Shown one piece after another: positions 42,570-54,918 of a DNA stretch of 64,000 nt. Where the stretch lies: contig NC_059553.1 in assembly GCF_905220415.1 (NCBI RefSeq), forward strand, positions 8,704,501-8,768,500, in the 5' to 3' direction. The first letter of the stretch is position 1; every line of letters starts with the position of its first letter. The position numbers and the translations under genes were made by a program. The notes beneath the pieces are model-generated. The model made no database searches and was not told the origin of the DNA. It was given only the letters and a program-made list of their open reading frames with translations. Source of the stretch: Colias croceus. Taxonomy: Eukaryota; Arthropoda; Insecta; Lepidoptera; Pieridae.

Positions 42570-44650
42570 GTACTTTCAATTTCAACAAATAAAATAGGGT
42601 AAACAGTAGTAATGAAGTCATTTAGACATATCTACAATAAAAAGCAATACATCTAACACGAATTTAAATTGATGCATTTTTTTAATGAATGATGGAGAGT
42701 TTTATTCGAAACTGTACACGAAGTACCAAAATAGATGTGTGCATCTTATTAACATATCTATTGCATAATACTAAGTGTCCGATACATTCATAATTTTACG
42801 ATATTTTATTGTAAATATAATATGTAAATAAGATTTGTTTAATAAACACCTATCTGGCAATTGTAGGCGTTTTAAATGTACCTATAATATTATATCTTAC
42901 TATCTTATGCCTATACAGAGAAGATGACATGGAACCAATCTAAATATTATGTTTGTGCTGACTTCGCTCGTAATTCGTACTCTTGTTTCAGAACGCCCCG
43001 GAATGGTTAGGTAATCAGACTCAGTTTCTAAATCCGCATGTCTTTATGAGAAGATAACCAATAAACAGACAATGTGGAGGTCTTGTTAATTTATAAAAAA
43101 CATTATAAAATTAAGTAAGGTACCATGATTGAGGTATCCGTTTATTAAAACAGCTGATGTTATGCCCAAAAGGAAAGAGGAACTTCAAGAATGCGCTTTG
43201 ACCGCCATAGAAAGGCGTTGGTGTGAAACTATTTAACCTGACTGCACTAAAACTGATAAAACTCTGATTGTATGCAATCCCACGACATATCGCCCACGCC
43301 TAGAACGCAACACATTTCTTAAGATAAGTTTTAGAGATATTTACTAAGCACTTTTTAAAACGAAAGATAATCCGTGCTTCTTGAATAGAATGGCTGAGAT
43401 TACAACAAAGGAAATAAAATAACTGAATAAGATAATAAGCTGTGCAAAGAAAGAGCTTCTATATGAACAAATTTTGCGTTGAATGCCCTGACGGATTACA
43501 GGGTAGAGTCAACTTTAAAACAACCTATTTCCAAATATTATATTTTATAATATAGGTACTTTTTATCAACATAATATACATAAACATTAATAATTCATTT
43601 AACATGCATATATAATATGGAAATTGATCTACAGCTGAACATAGCAGAGGCTCAACATTTAATTCATTGTAATTTGTAAAAAGTAAAACATAAAATTCAT
43701 TGGAAACAGATTCTATTACGTTTTTCAATTAAAAACTGACCAATGATAAATGATCTTATTACTTACTTAGTTGTGACCAAAGAAATTGTGACAGTAAAGC
43801 AAAATATTTACAAGTAACTAACTATTACTTACGTTAGCAAATTCTACGTTATGAGTTATGGAACAGTTTTCGATATTATCTCTGACAGTCACTAATAAAT
43901 TGCAGTAAACTAATAGAGTGGGGTTGAACTGTAACGCTAAATTCATGCTGATTTTAAATGCAAATTGCAATTGTAATGTTGCTTACACTGCTATCTGTAG
44001 AAATTGCATTTTGTAAGTTTAGTACCTTCTTAATAATTGACAGTTTTAAAAAGTAAAATTGAAAGCGACTGATATAGTAAGCGAAGCTTTTTTTTCTCTA
44101 GGTGTCACCTTTCAAAGCACTATCGATACTATTACCACAGTATTACAATATTATTTCCTACAGTAAGGAAACGCCTTTGATGTCGCGCGATGCCGCCGCC
44201 AGCGTAGGTACTTACGCTGCCACACGAAAATACGCTAGGGTTGCAACAAATGTGAAATAAAACAATTGTGATTATTAATATTATGATGAAATCATTTATT
44301 CATATGTACATTCAAAATAATTGCGATTATTAAATCTGATGTAATTATTTGTTCATAAATATATAATTACAGATATTGCACTGCTAAATATTATTTACGT
44401 GGACACTTTATTTTTGGATGTTCTTAATTGTATATTATACCATTTAACTAAGTAATACATGCGCATTGGGATGTACAATCTGATTAGAAAATAATAAGGA
44501 CAACATATACATAGCTTTGATTTTAATTCAACAGATACAATTAATACAATCTTTCTGAAATATTGTTTCCTTCTGGGATTTCAATGTAGATTTACATCCG
44601 AAAACGGAACAGTTTTTGCGCGCCATAATAGAATATGTAAGTACCTATGT
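42570..44650. other. Gene-free A+T-rich region
   Basis: No supported gene or clear repeat. Only short frames and no strong splice-site pairs were noticed. Confidence 0.35.
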
Positions 44651-44846
44651 ATAATAAAATTATTACACAAAAAATACGACTGCGTCGTCCTTTCGCGATA
44701 GTTAATGCAAACTCAGCGTGATTGCACTAAGCGGCCCGCGTCGCCCGACCCCCCGCCATTTCCCCTCCGTTTCTCTGCACAAGTACATTCGTCGCCATAC
44801 TGTAGGAAATATGGTAATACTGTGCTATTACCATGTGCACTAAATG

Positions 44847-47800
44847 CAATTTTTGGTAAGTATGTGCTGTATTTTCTGAATTCCGAAGCACCTTTTCTGT
44901 AATATGAAATAAACAATACATTCAAACTAATAAAGAGTAACAGCATACATAATTTCTACACTTTATTTTAATTGTACATACAGGGTGTAATCGTTAAGTG
45001 TGCACAGGCGATTTTTCCGTAACTATTATAGATAACAAAAAACTTTAAACTGATATCGAAAGTACTTAACATAATGAGTAAAATGGCCGTAATAATTTTT
45101 TACAAATAAAACGAGAAATATAAAAAAAAATGTGTGCGTGTACTAGTGCACACACGTAAGAAGTGAAACTTAGGGATAAGAAAAAGTTGGCGCGTAACGC
45201 AAAAATGTCACGCCGACGGCGTAACGAAAAAATGTCACGCCTACGGCGTAACGCAAAAATGTCACGCCTACAGCGTAACGCAAAAATGTTACACTAAATT
45301 TTTGTCCAACCCCGATAAAGAAGTTTCACTTCAATATCTTTAAACCCTCCCATACATTTAGTATGAGATATGAATATCCCATGATATGAAAGATTTTAGC
45401 TTTCTCTTTCTTTTTTTGGTTTTCTGCTTTAATTACTTCGCAAATTTGAAGGGAAGTTCGTTTAGAAACTTTAAATAGAGCTCCTCATTGTATTGCACAA
45501 TGAGAACGTCATTTCGAAAATCTGCTATGAATACAAAATGTATTGGAAATCAAATGTATGGGAGTGTTTAATGTAACATTTTTGGATATTTCTCGTTTTA
45601 TTTTTAAAAATTTATTATGGCCATTTTACTCATTAGGTCAAGTACTTTCGATATCAGTTTAAAGTTTTTTGATATCTGCAATAGTTACGGAATAATCGCT
45701 TGTGCACACTTAACGATTACACCCTGTTTACTTACACCTACACTAAACTAAAACGTAGGTCGTAGACATCAACGAAGCCTACCTCAAAGCCTTCATTCTA
45801 GACTTCAAAAGGCTATCACACACATTGCAAGCATCTTTAGATAGAGGTAAGTCGGTATCCTGGGTCGTTGTCCTTTTGTGTGTGAATTGAAATGATTAAA
45901 AGTCAATGTTTAACAGGAATAAAGATAAAATAAAAATAAATGATTTTGTTAAAATACCCAAATTCATTCATCATTGTGTTGCTCTTGAACACAAGTTTTT
46001 ATGTTGTAAATAACTGAATAAGTAAAAGATTTTAAACATAAGATTACTCGGTTTTGGAGAAGTGAGTTTTTTTTATTAATCAGAAAAGCAGCACCGGCAC
46101 AATATCAATTATAATATTGCAAACTGCTGAATATTATGGAATATAATTTATCATGTAACAATAATTAAGATTCCTAACAACTAAGACTACACAAAAGTAA
46201 TGAAAAGTAAAAACATTTGCATTCATATAGGTAATATTTAATGCTAAATACCACCCACAGAAACAACAATCATAAAATGATGATTATCTCAATAAAAAGT
46301 TACAAGTAGTGGCTGACTGGCTGGTAGGTGGGTAAATAAAATGGGTAATTAAAGCTACCATTTTGGCGATATTGGGGTCACCACCACAAAGCTATGTGGG
46401 GTACCACATGGCTTACAATTTGATTGTCCTAATTTGTAGAAAGTCGTACTTACGTATTTTGTGATTAATGGTAAACTTTTAACACGTATTGATTGAATTT
46501 ATTATGTTTCTGACTTTCTGCTCGTAGCTTGGTCTGCGTGTGCTTTTTATGCCTTAGCACTTGGTCATTAAGATTTTATCTTTTGCAATTTTGAATAACA
46601 AGTTTATTCATGAAAATTAAATTAAACTTCTATACTTTATAAAAAGCTAAGGAGTAAGGACGCATACGTCTAAAAATATTCACCGATGTTATAAATAATC
46701 ACAAATAAAATAATGGTAAATGTAGAAAATACTGATGAACATATGATATCTATATGAATAAAAACAAAGAAAAACCTCTGAAATGAAAGAAAATTGTATG
46801 GTTTATTGTATAGCTTTAGTTCCAACATAAAATTGGATACAGAGAAGAAAATATTGCGTATTTCAAATGTGTATTCAAAAGTTTATTCATTAAACACACA
46901 CAATAACTAAACAAACAATATTTTAAAAGATAATACAAATATCTTGCGAATACTTACATGTAATGACGCTATTAATCTCGTGTACTTATGGCTTTCATTA
47001 TTGTACCTACCACTTATATTTTTATAGATTCTACGGTCTAAAATGTTGAATTATTGTGTATTTTATTTTGCAATATAAAAATGTATAAAACAGTACTAAC
47101 AAACGTATTTCACATTATTTTATCCATCATCCATGATCCATGTGATGGATAAAATAATATAAAATCCTTGCTTCGTTGTTTAGGGAAAGGATACTTAGAT
47201 TCACAAAAAACTATGATTTCATAAACCCTATTGGTGTATACCTATTTTGCATTATTACAATAATAACGGGAGTGAAAATAAATAACGATAACATTTGTTA
47301 CAATCAAGTTACTGTTATAATAAACGTTTGTTATTTAAATGTAACGGTTATTTATGAGGCAACAACAAAGGTGTTTCAGGAAGTATTTTGTATGGATAGT
47401 TTGCGTCAATTGTGTTAAATAAATTGTTACGTTTAATAACTGCACCTAGTGGGAAATATAGAGCTGTGGCTATAATAATTATAATCACAGTTTAAATGCT
47501 GGATTGCATTTTTCTAAGGGTTTTTGTGAAATATCGGCGTATGTTGTATACCTACATGTGTATTATTTACCTAAGATTTCATAAATAAAGCTTGAATGCT
47601 TTTATTAAATTATATATTTTGTAAAATTTGAGGCAAGTTCGATTCAGTGCTAAATTGATACATGATTTTCAATTTTCGTAGGTTTTCTTATAACGTTATT
47701 TCATTATTGTTTAATGTTGCGCCCCGCGGTTTTACCCGCGTTGCTCCGCTCCTGTTGGTCGCGTGATAATATATTATAGCCTATAGGCTATCCACTATAG

Positions 47801-50344
47801 CCTACCTCGATAAATGGGTTATCTAACACCGAAAGAATTTTCTGCCCTTTATACTGTAACCACTAACGCGCGCTGAATGCAGAACCATAAATTAGGAAGA
47901 CCATAAAAAGACAATCAAACATTGATTCTTCCTACCGCTAATAACAATTAGCATAGAAAGAACAACGAAAGTGATTAATACCAATTATAAGAAGCTTCGA
48001 TTACATTAGCAAGTGCATGTGTGAAATTCACCATGCCCTCAAGAATGGATATGTGTACATTAATTTACTGTATTGTATTTGCTAATTGCATTTTATGGCT
48101 ACTGTTCAAGCCTGCATTGTCTATTGAAATAAATAAAAAGAGAACCTCTATCAATTTCACGACTCCTAATGTGAAGCATTAGAGTGCTCTATGATCGAAA
48201 AATTTGTTTTGCTTTGGTTCGGCAACTAATTGGTAATCCACATTATATACTAAATCTGCACATCATCTTATAGATAATTTAATGGAGACTAATAATATCA
48301 CTGGTAAAAATTTATTCAAGAAAATTAAGGCGGAAAGAAATGTAGAAATAGAAAAAAGAAAATTCGCGTCACCACCCTTTTTTCGGGTGAGACACGATAG
48401 ATTGTGTAAAACTTAATTAAAGTAATCGTAGTATTTCTTATTAGCTTTTTATTATGCGGAGATTGGTATTGAAAATGGTGATATCATTTAATAGCTAGTT
48501 ATTGAAGTAAAACTAAAATTATATTACTTTTCGTTGAAGGGATGAGCACTATGAGTCGTGCACTTTTGAATTTTACAAAAAAAATTGAGTTACCTTAAGG
48601 TAGACACTTGAGACATGATAATGTGGTTTAAGTTAGAATGTATCACCATTTCTTTGTTCTCACTGCACTCTGCAAGGAAACATACCTTCATTAAAAAGAG
48701 ATCATAATGATCTACACATCCGCACTGCAGGTTTTTACTTTTAGTCGCATATGTCGACGAGCTTTTGAGTTCTACAATATGTCGGTTTCTTCACGATATT
48801 TATCTTCACAGATTGGAGCAGGATTTTGTTGAAGATGTGAATTTTTTTTTGTAGACAGACATTGATGGGAAAATCAGATAGGCGATGGTAACACACTGGT
48901 TTCACATAAAGTGGAATATCTATAGAAAGATGCATGCCAGAAGATGGGTTGATAGGGAAAATTCGTTTGGAGATGGTTTTACAAAAAGTGCATTATGTGA
49001 GTTTATCTTGTAAACTGTATTATTTATGTAGGTAAGTTCCTTCACTAGGGGATAAATCTCAACACAAAATGAATACACGACATAATGTAAAGCGGATATT
49101 GCATATCGAGAAAGTTTTATGCGATTAAAAGTTACTTATTATGACTTATTTTGACATTTACTACAGGCTTTACTTTGAATTATTCTAATAACAATAATTT
49201 AACGATATTAGTATTAAACTTTGTTGTCAACGATAGCTGGCGCCGGCGCCAAATAGGATAATATCATAGAATATGATACCTATAAAAGATACTAAATAAG
49301 ACTTTCTAGTGTTAGATTTTATTGAATTTTGCTACATTTATATATATTTAAATCAATTACAGAGTTAAGAGAAGCTATTATTAAATAAATAGATACGTAT
49401 CTTCAGTTTTAATGTAAATTTTAGATTTAATCACACTCAACAATCAGAGTAAATTGGGCTATTTCTATAGAAACCGTAAAAAATTTGTTATGTTACATAC
49501 CTACAATATACATGATTGGTATATTTTAGTTATTTTGGGCTAACAGACGTGTTACAACATTCTCTTGAATTTTGAACAATTTATAATCCTTCATTCTACA
49601 ATCTACATAATCAAAGGACCACCATTTATCAAAGCTGTTCGAGTAAAGACACGAGCAAGAACTAGTGAAGTAAAGCAATTTAGTAGGCGTTCATAGTCAC
49701 GAGGTTTATTTTATTAATACTATTGCATTTTACATAACACAGGCCAGGGGTGGGTCTGCAGTAATGGCGGATAAGGGATCTTGTACATTGGGTTCGTTTT
49801 GAGTTTTTATCTAAAAATAATATAAGTACCTATTAAGAAATTTTAAGAATGCATGGGGAAGTTATTGTCAGAGACTTACAGCTATCGAGAGATATCAGAA
49901 AAAAAAACTAATTGTTTGTAAGAAGGCATAAGCGTAATTGACGACCACTAAGACCAAGATTTTCTATCCATACTGCGCCATCTTGAAAATGGGTTAAATT
50001 TTCTCTCCAATTAGTACTATCTTTGTAAAAAACACCAACTTTTCTGTTGTTTATTGCAAAAATTAAGATATAGAAAAAAGTGGAAATGGATTGTACAACA
50101 TCTTTTAAATTAATTGTCTATGATGGAACATGTAGAGCGTGATTAGAGCTTCTGTTAAATGTATTTTTAAAGTTTTTGTTAATTGATAAGAGTCGAGGGA
50201 CAAGTTTCTTACGTTTAAAAACTGCAATTATACAATGTACACTCTCCTTTACACGTAGGAGGGTAATTTATTACGCTTTGTACTCCGTTCCCCTCACCTG
50301 CTTATTTTTATTTCGCAGATAAAATCGGATCTAAGAGTGCATAA
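44847..50344 (+). CDS. Candidate three-exon micro-gene (41 aa)
   Basis: Exon 44847-44858 (MQFL, donor GTAAGT), exon 45759-45846 (acceptor CGTAG, donor G/GTAAGT) and terminal exon 50319-50344 (acceptor TTATTTTTATTTCGCAG, ending GCA TAA) join in phase. The middle exon has the best evidence: it is flanked by consensus splice sites and has C-rich third positions (VVDINEAYLKAFILDF then KRLSHTLQASLDR). A GC-rich leader (44730-44770) precedes the start. The product would be a 41-residue, mostly helical protein that I do not recognise. Intervening or upstream exons may be missing, or the transcript may be non-coding. An alternative frame through exons 1-2 starts at 44705 and stops near 45842. Confidence 0.3.
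44981..45726. mobile_element. Long-inverted-repeat MITE
   Basis: The ends begin CAGGGTGTAATCGTTAAGTG and the two arms match inversely over ~140 bp (44981-45121 and ~45586-45726) with scattered mismatches. It has no transposase frame. A second repeat is nested inside at 45129-45335. The element lies in the first intron of the candidate micro-gene. Confidence 0.8.
45129..45335. repeat. Nested repeat with 27-bp tandem units
   Basis: Second copy of the repeat at 26436-26675. Between 45190 and 45298 it holds about four tandem units of ~27 bp (CGTAACGCAAAAATGTCACG then CCTACGG). The other copy has fewer units. Confidence 0.65.
45850..47700. other. Gene-free region
   Basis: No gene supported. A short stretch at 46370-46440 (GCTACCATTTTGGCGATATT, CCACCACAAAGCTATGTGGG) is less A+T-rich and may be a repeat relic. 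A 16-bp inverted repeat lies at 47114-47158. Confidence 0.35.
47114..47158. repeat. 16-bp perfect inverted repeat, 13-nt loop
   Basis: ATTATTTTATCCATCA at 47114-47129 pairs with its complement at 47143-47158. Confidence 0.65.
47717..47855 (-). mobile_element. Helitron-like miniature element, truncated
   Basis: Plus strand GCGCCCCGCGGTTTTACCCG to CCGAAAGAATTTTC, the 3' two-thirds of the Lep1-type element. The 5' end is missing. Confidence 0.6.
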
Positions 50345-52600
50345 ATTTAATGGGAACAAGAAAGATGTATTCCTTTGGTAATGTAATGATATTCATGCGG
50401 TGTACGAAAAATAAAAAAATATAAACCTTTGCGTGTTTTTGGTTCAATGTGCCTATAATTCTTGTAAAATTAATGCCCGATTATTCTTATTATTATTCTA
50501 TTTGTAAAGAAATTGTTTGTACTTACTTGTAGGTAAATAATTTGTTCTGTTTTTATCTTAGGATCTCATTTGTTGAAAATGTTTTACGTTAAGTAGGTAT
50601 TGGTAGGTATTGTTTTTAATAAATTCAATGCAAATCGTATATATTGATAAATAATTTCAATATTGAAATTAATGAACAGTAGCGACATTGCAATATACTA
50701 CCTAGGTATACAGGCTAGATTTGTTTGAAAATTCAAGATTTAAGTATGAATAAGTAATTTTCTAATGTGCATTTGTATGTAAATTATAACCAATAACATT
50801 TTATTGTATCTATAACGGATGACCTACCACAGCTACCACTCATATTTTAAAAAGAAAAGACTTTTACTGTACGAATGCATGCTGTATATTTGTTATGTAG
50901 GTAATCACACCGCAGAACGGCTTAATTAATCTAGATTCTAGATGAAATGTGACTTAATCAATATAAATCAATAATCATGTATTAAAGCCTAGATTACCAC
51001 ATAGGCTTTTAATCCACGTAGGTACCACGATGACGGCTGAACTCAACTCGACTGTAAAACAACATATTATCATAACCAAATTCTGACCACCATTAAACCG
51101 AAATAAAGTAATATTAATTCTACTTGTCAGATTAGTCAGAAAGATGCGGGCTCAAATACACCCTACATGTTTCTGACAACTAAATTGGTACAAGTTGTTT
51201 TCGAGTTTATTAGTAAAACATTAACACCACGCAATGAATCATAAGCTTCGAAGGTACCTAATCAATTCGATTGCATTTACTAGTCTCACGTTTTTAGATG
51301 TCGTACTAAAAGGTTTTGCGTATATTTTTCTATTAATTTAAAGTCGCCTGCAATTTGATAGATGATTTATTAATTATCTATGTAATTAACCATTAAGCAG
51401 TACCTATAAATAAATATGAATACCTATCAATTTTTATTTATTCATCCACCATCTAGGTATATGTAACTACGAAAGAGCCTAGCTACTACACATAACTAAT
51501 ATATGTATGTATTTTTTATGAAAATAATAATAAGAGCCCCCCGCAAAGAAAAAGTAGGTATAGACTATAGATGCACTAGATTCAGTAGAATCTAGTGATT
51601 CGTTTTTTCATCAGTAGGATTCGTTTTTTTTTTATGTCATAGTATTATGTCATTTCGTAGTGAGAAAATAAAAGCTCTATATCTAAATCAAGCTATATAA
51701 AAACAGCTTGAATATTAAATACCTATTTTGCAATTTTAATCCATGTATAGTTTGTTATGAAATCTAATCTCAAGATATCTAAACCGCAAGCGACAACCGC
51801 GGTCGTGGAGGAATGTACTTGATAAATCGTGTAAAACCTACAGTTAAAACCAATCTACATGACCTAATTTTAAAGTATTGCATCGCAAAATGTTCGCGGC
51901 TTTTCATTTGTTGCTTATTCTTCTGGGTTTAAATTTTTTAAACTATGATACAAAATTTTACAAAAAATACTAAAATAGCAAGTGGAAAATTCTTGCAGTA
52001 ATATGAAAACGTGCATGATCTTTTTGTCACTTAGAGCTAAAAATCTAGGGAAAAATATACCAGGTATTGTTCCTACTATAAAATATTATGTATTACAAAT
52101 TACAACGTAAAAGGTTTAATGTTATATTTTAATTAGAATTTAGACTACAGGATGCGTAGTTTTTTGCTAGACATACAGAAGTGATAGGTTCCGTTGTATG
52201 CATAATTGAAAGCTTAAAATTAACATTTTTATAGACACCTCATAGACAACTTGACATCGTTTTCCTGTGTCAAGTATTACACTCTCACATTTAAGATTCT
52301 GGTGGCTAATTTTGCAACATTTCAAATGTTTATGTATCTATTTTAATTTTAAAACCGGTAAACGGAGCTTCGAAATTTGGCACAGATGACTATAAAAAAG
52401 TCTGTACATAATAGAATTAAATGCAAAAAAATCAATTATTGTGTATTAAACTAATGCATTAAAGTCAAGCATCATTTCTGCACAACGGACTTAATGCTTA
52501 ACACAATCTCTTCCAGACAATTATCAGATTAAAGGTAGGTAATATTAAGTAGTTAAATAAGTATACAATGCTATTTTATTCTAGGTTAGGTAATAAAAAC
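47856..52600. other. Gene-free A+T-rich region
   Basis: Apart from the proposed terminal exon at 50319, no gene is supported. A 48032-48181 frame (MPSRMDMCTLIYCIVFANCI then LWLLFKPALS) has a signal-anchor-like start, but it is short and unsupported. Confidence 0.35.
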
Positions 52601-54918
52601 ACAATAAAAAATTTAACTCTTTATTTATATCTAATGCTACACTAATACATATTTACAAAACACACGTAAATGCAGAGGAATGTATGAAAAAGAAATTTCT
52701 AGATTGCACATTTACACACACATACACAAAACTACACAAAAATTTGCATTGTTCTTACGAAAAAATAAATGTACTTTATAATGAAAATAAATAGATTATT
52801 GACATACATAATCGAATATAAAGGTATTAGTTACACAATGTTAGTCTTTAAAATAATATTTTGTACTGAAAAGGCGCCTTTGATGAAATTACCTCTTTCT
52901 TTCTGATTAATTATTATTATTAGAACATTATTTTCATAGACGTTAAACAGAATTAAAAAAATACATGATTTCTTTTAAAATAAAGATAATTTATGAATAT
53001 GTTCTATGAACAGACTGTCATGGTGGCATTGTCATAATTAAAATGATATCAATATAAAGAACAAAACATACAATAAAGTGAACAATAATAGTTAATGATA
53101 TTTAACAAAATATGTAAGTAGATACATGTCAATAGATTAACAGAATTATTTATATAAAATAAGAAGAAAACTATTGTCATTTACGCGTAATATTTTTCAA
53201 TCAAACCTCTAGACACTATACAAAATAGCACTCAAAAGAGCATTTGTTCACCGCAATCTATTTTATTAACAGAAAATAGGTGGGTAACAGAAGATTGTCC
53301 TTAAATAAATATAAATAGACTAAAACTACTTACGACTAGACAGGTACTACATAGTAAATACTTTCATTGGTTATAATATTACCTACGTGAATCTTTTTTC
53401 GAAAATGCAATTTCAAATGAAAAAATTACGAAATAATCGAACTTTACCGGCCAGAAATAACAAATGTGAAAATAGAAAAAAAAAAGGTAGCATTCACGTG
53501 CATTCACTGAGCCAATCAGCGAGCGGTATTGTTTCCCGCGCTTTTAGCTGTCATTTTATTACATTGCGTTGACAGGAACACTAGTTTCCCGCCTTTCGAG
53601 TATGTTCAATATTCGTTCAATAATTCTGCCAGTGAAAAACTTTAAATATTTTATATAAAATTGACATTATTATTAAACTATTTGCATTGTTTGTCATATT
53701 TTAATCTGTGATCTTTGAAACGGTTATTTCATAAGTAATAAGGCTAGCATAGCAGGGCGCAGTCGATATTCATTAAGTAGCCTAACAATTTGTCAGTTTC
53801 CAAAGCTGAAAATTGGCAGTAACATACCTACGTCCTTATGAATAAATTATTATATTATGTTTTTAATTAGTCACTGGTTGATAACAATAGAATCAAGACA
53901 GAAAATAAACAACTGTTTTTTGTTAATTTGTAGGTTATACCAACTTTTGGAAAAATCTTAAAAATAAAGTTTTTTGTAACAAACCTCGCTTTACCTTGTT
54001 AAATGCACAAGGCGGAAATATATTTCTATGCTTCGTTTTCGAAGTCGTATAAAATAAAAATCGACCATTTTCTATATCTAAGCTAATGCTTATGATAATG
54101 TTATACAGACAATAGATTCTAAAAATCACATTACATGAGGTTAAAAAAAATCCGCTATAAATATACAAAAGGTTGAAATATAAAATTAATGTATTAGAAA
54201 TTAAAGCAAATCTATTAAATTAAAGGGATTACTGCGTGTTATTTACACATTAAATAAATAACAAAGGTAACTAAACTTTAAACATATTTCGATGAACGGA
54301 TTTTTATCAATTTCTACATTAATTCGATGTTAACCAATTTATACAATCCAATTTACTTATTTACAAATTACTCTACGGTTTAATTGCCAATCGTCAGCTA
54401 ATTTTTTTAATAATAATTGTGGATCCACACGACAGTTTGACGTTTTATTTGCATGAACGTTTTTCTGTGTAGAAATAAAGTTATTAAATGAATCTAGTAT
54501 AGTTTTAATTTTGAAAACGTCCTTCCGTTGAAACGATATATTACCGTTTTATTTCAAATATTTGGATAAGTATTCTTGAACATAATCTCTTAATAAACAT
54601 AAACTATTACAATCATAGAACATGGTCATACGCAGAAAACTATAACCAACATAGAACCAGAAACTGATATACATGAACAATATGTTTGTAACAATGTGTA
54701 ACAAACACATTGTTACTTAAACATTTTATTTGATGGCATGTTTTCAAAGCAATAAACGATTTGATTTGATTTCCTTTAACCACCCACAACGATAATTCAA
54801 AAAACATAGACCCAGAAACTAATACACAAAAAAAAGCATATCATTTTGCTATTCTTTAACAAATTCGTCTTCATCAAACGTTCAAGCAAACTGCGCAAAC
54901 TACACAAGTCTACACGGG
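52601..54918 (-). other. Probable long 3' UTR of phosphatase gene 2
   Basis: Downstream of the stop at 54919 on the minus strand. AATAAA occurs on that strand near 52621-52626 in a T-rich context and could be the poly-A signal, giving a ~2.3-kb UTR. This is inference. A (GATTT)n tail at 54757-54772 marks a small LINE-type relic. Confidence 0.3.

Noticed and set aside
44705..44902. 65-residue Pro-rich frame MQTQRDCTKRPASPD...
   Set aside because: It runs through the strong GTAAGT donor at 44859; joined to the next exon in this frame it stops within that exon. Kept only as an alternative to the micro-gene model.
47176..47418. 80-residue frame MFRERILRFTKNYD...
   Set aside because: A+T-rich, no homology recognised, no codon bias or splice partners; probably chance.
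48032..48181. Short frame with signal-anchor-like start MPSRMDMCTLIYCIVFANC
   Set aside because: Under 50 residues, no promoter, splice or conservation evidence; hydrophobic runs are frequent by chance in A+T-rich DNA.
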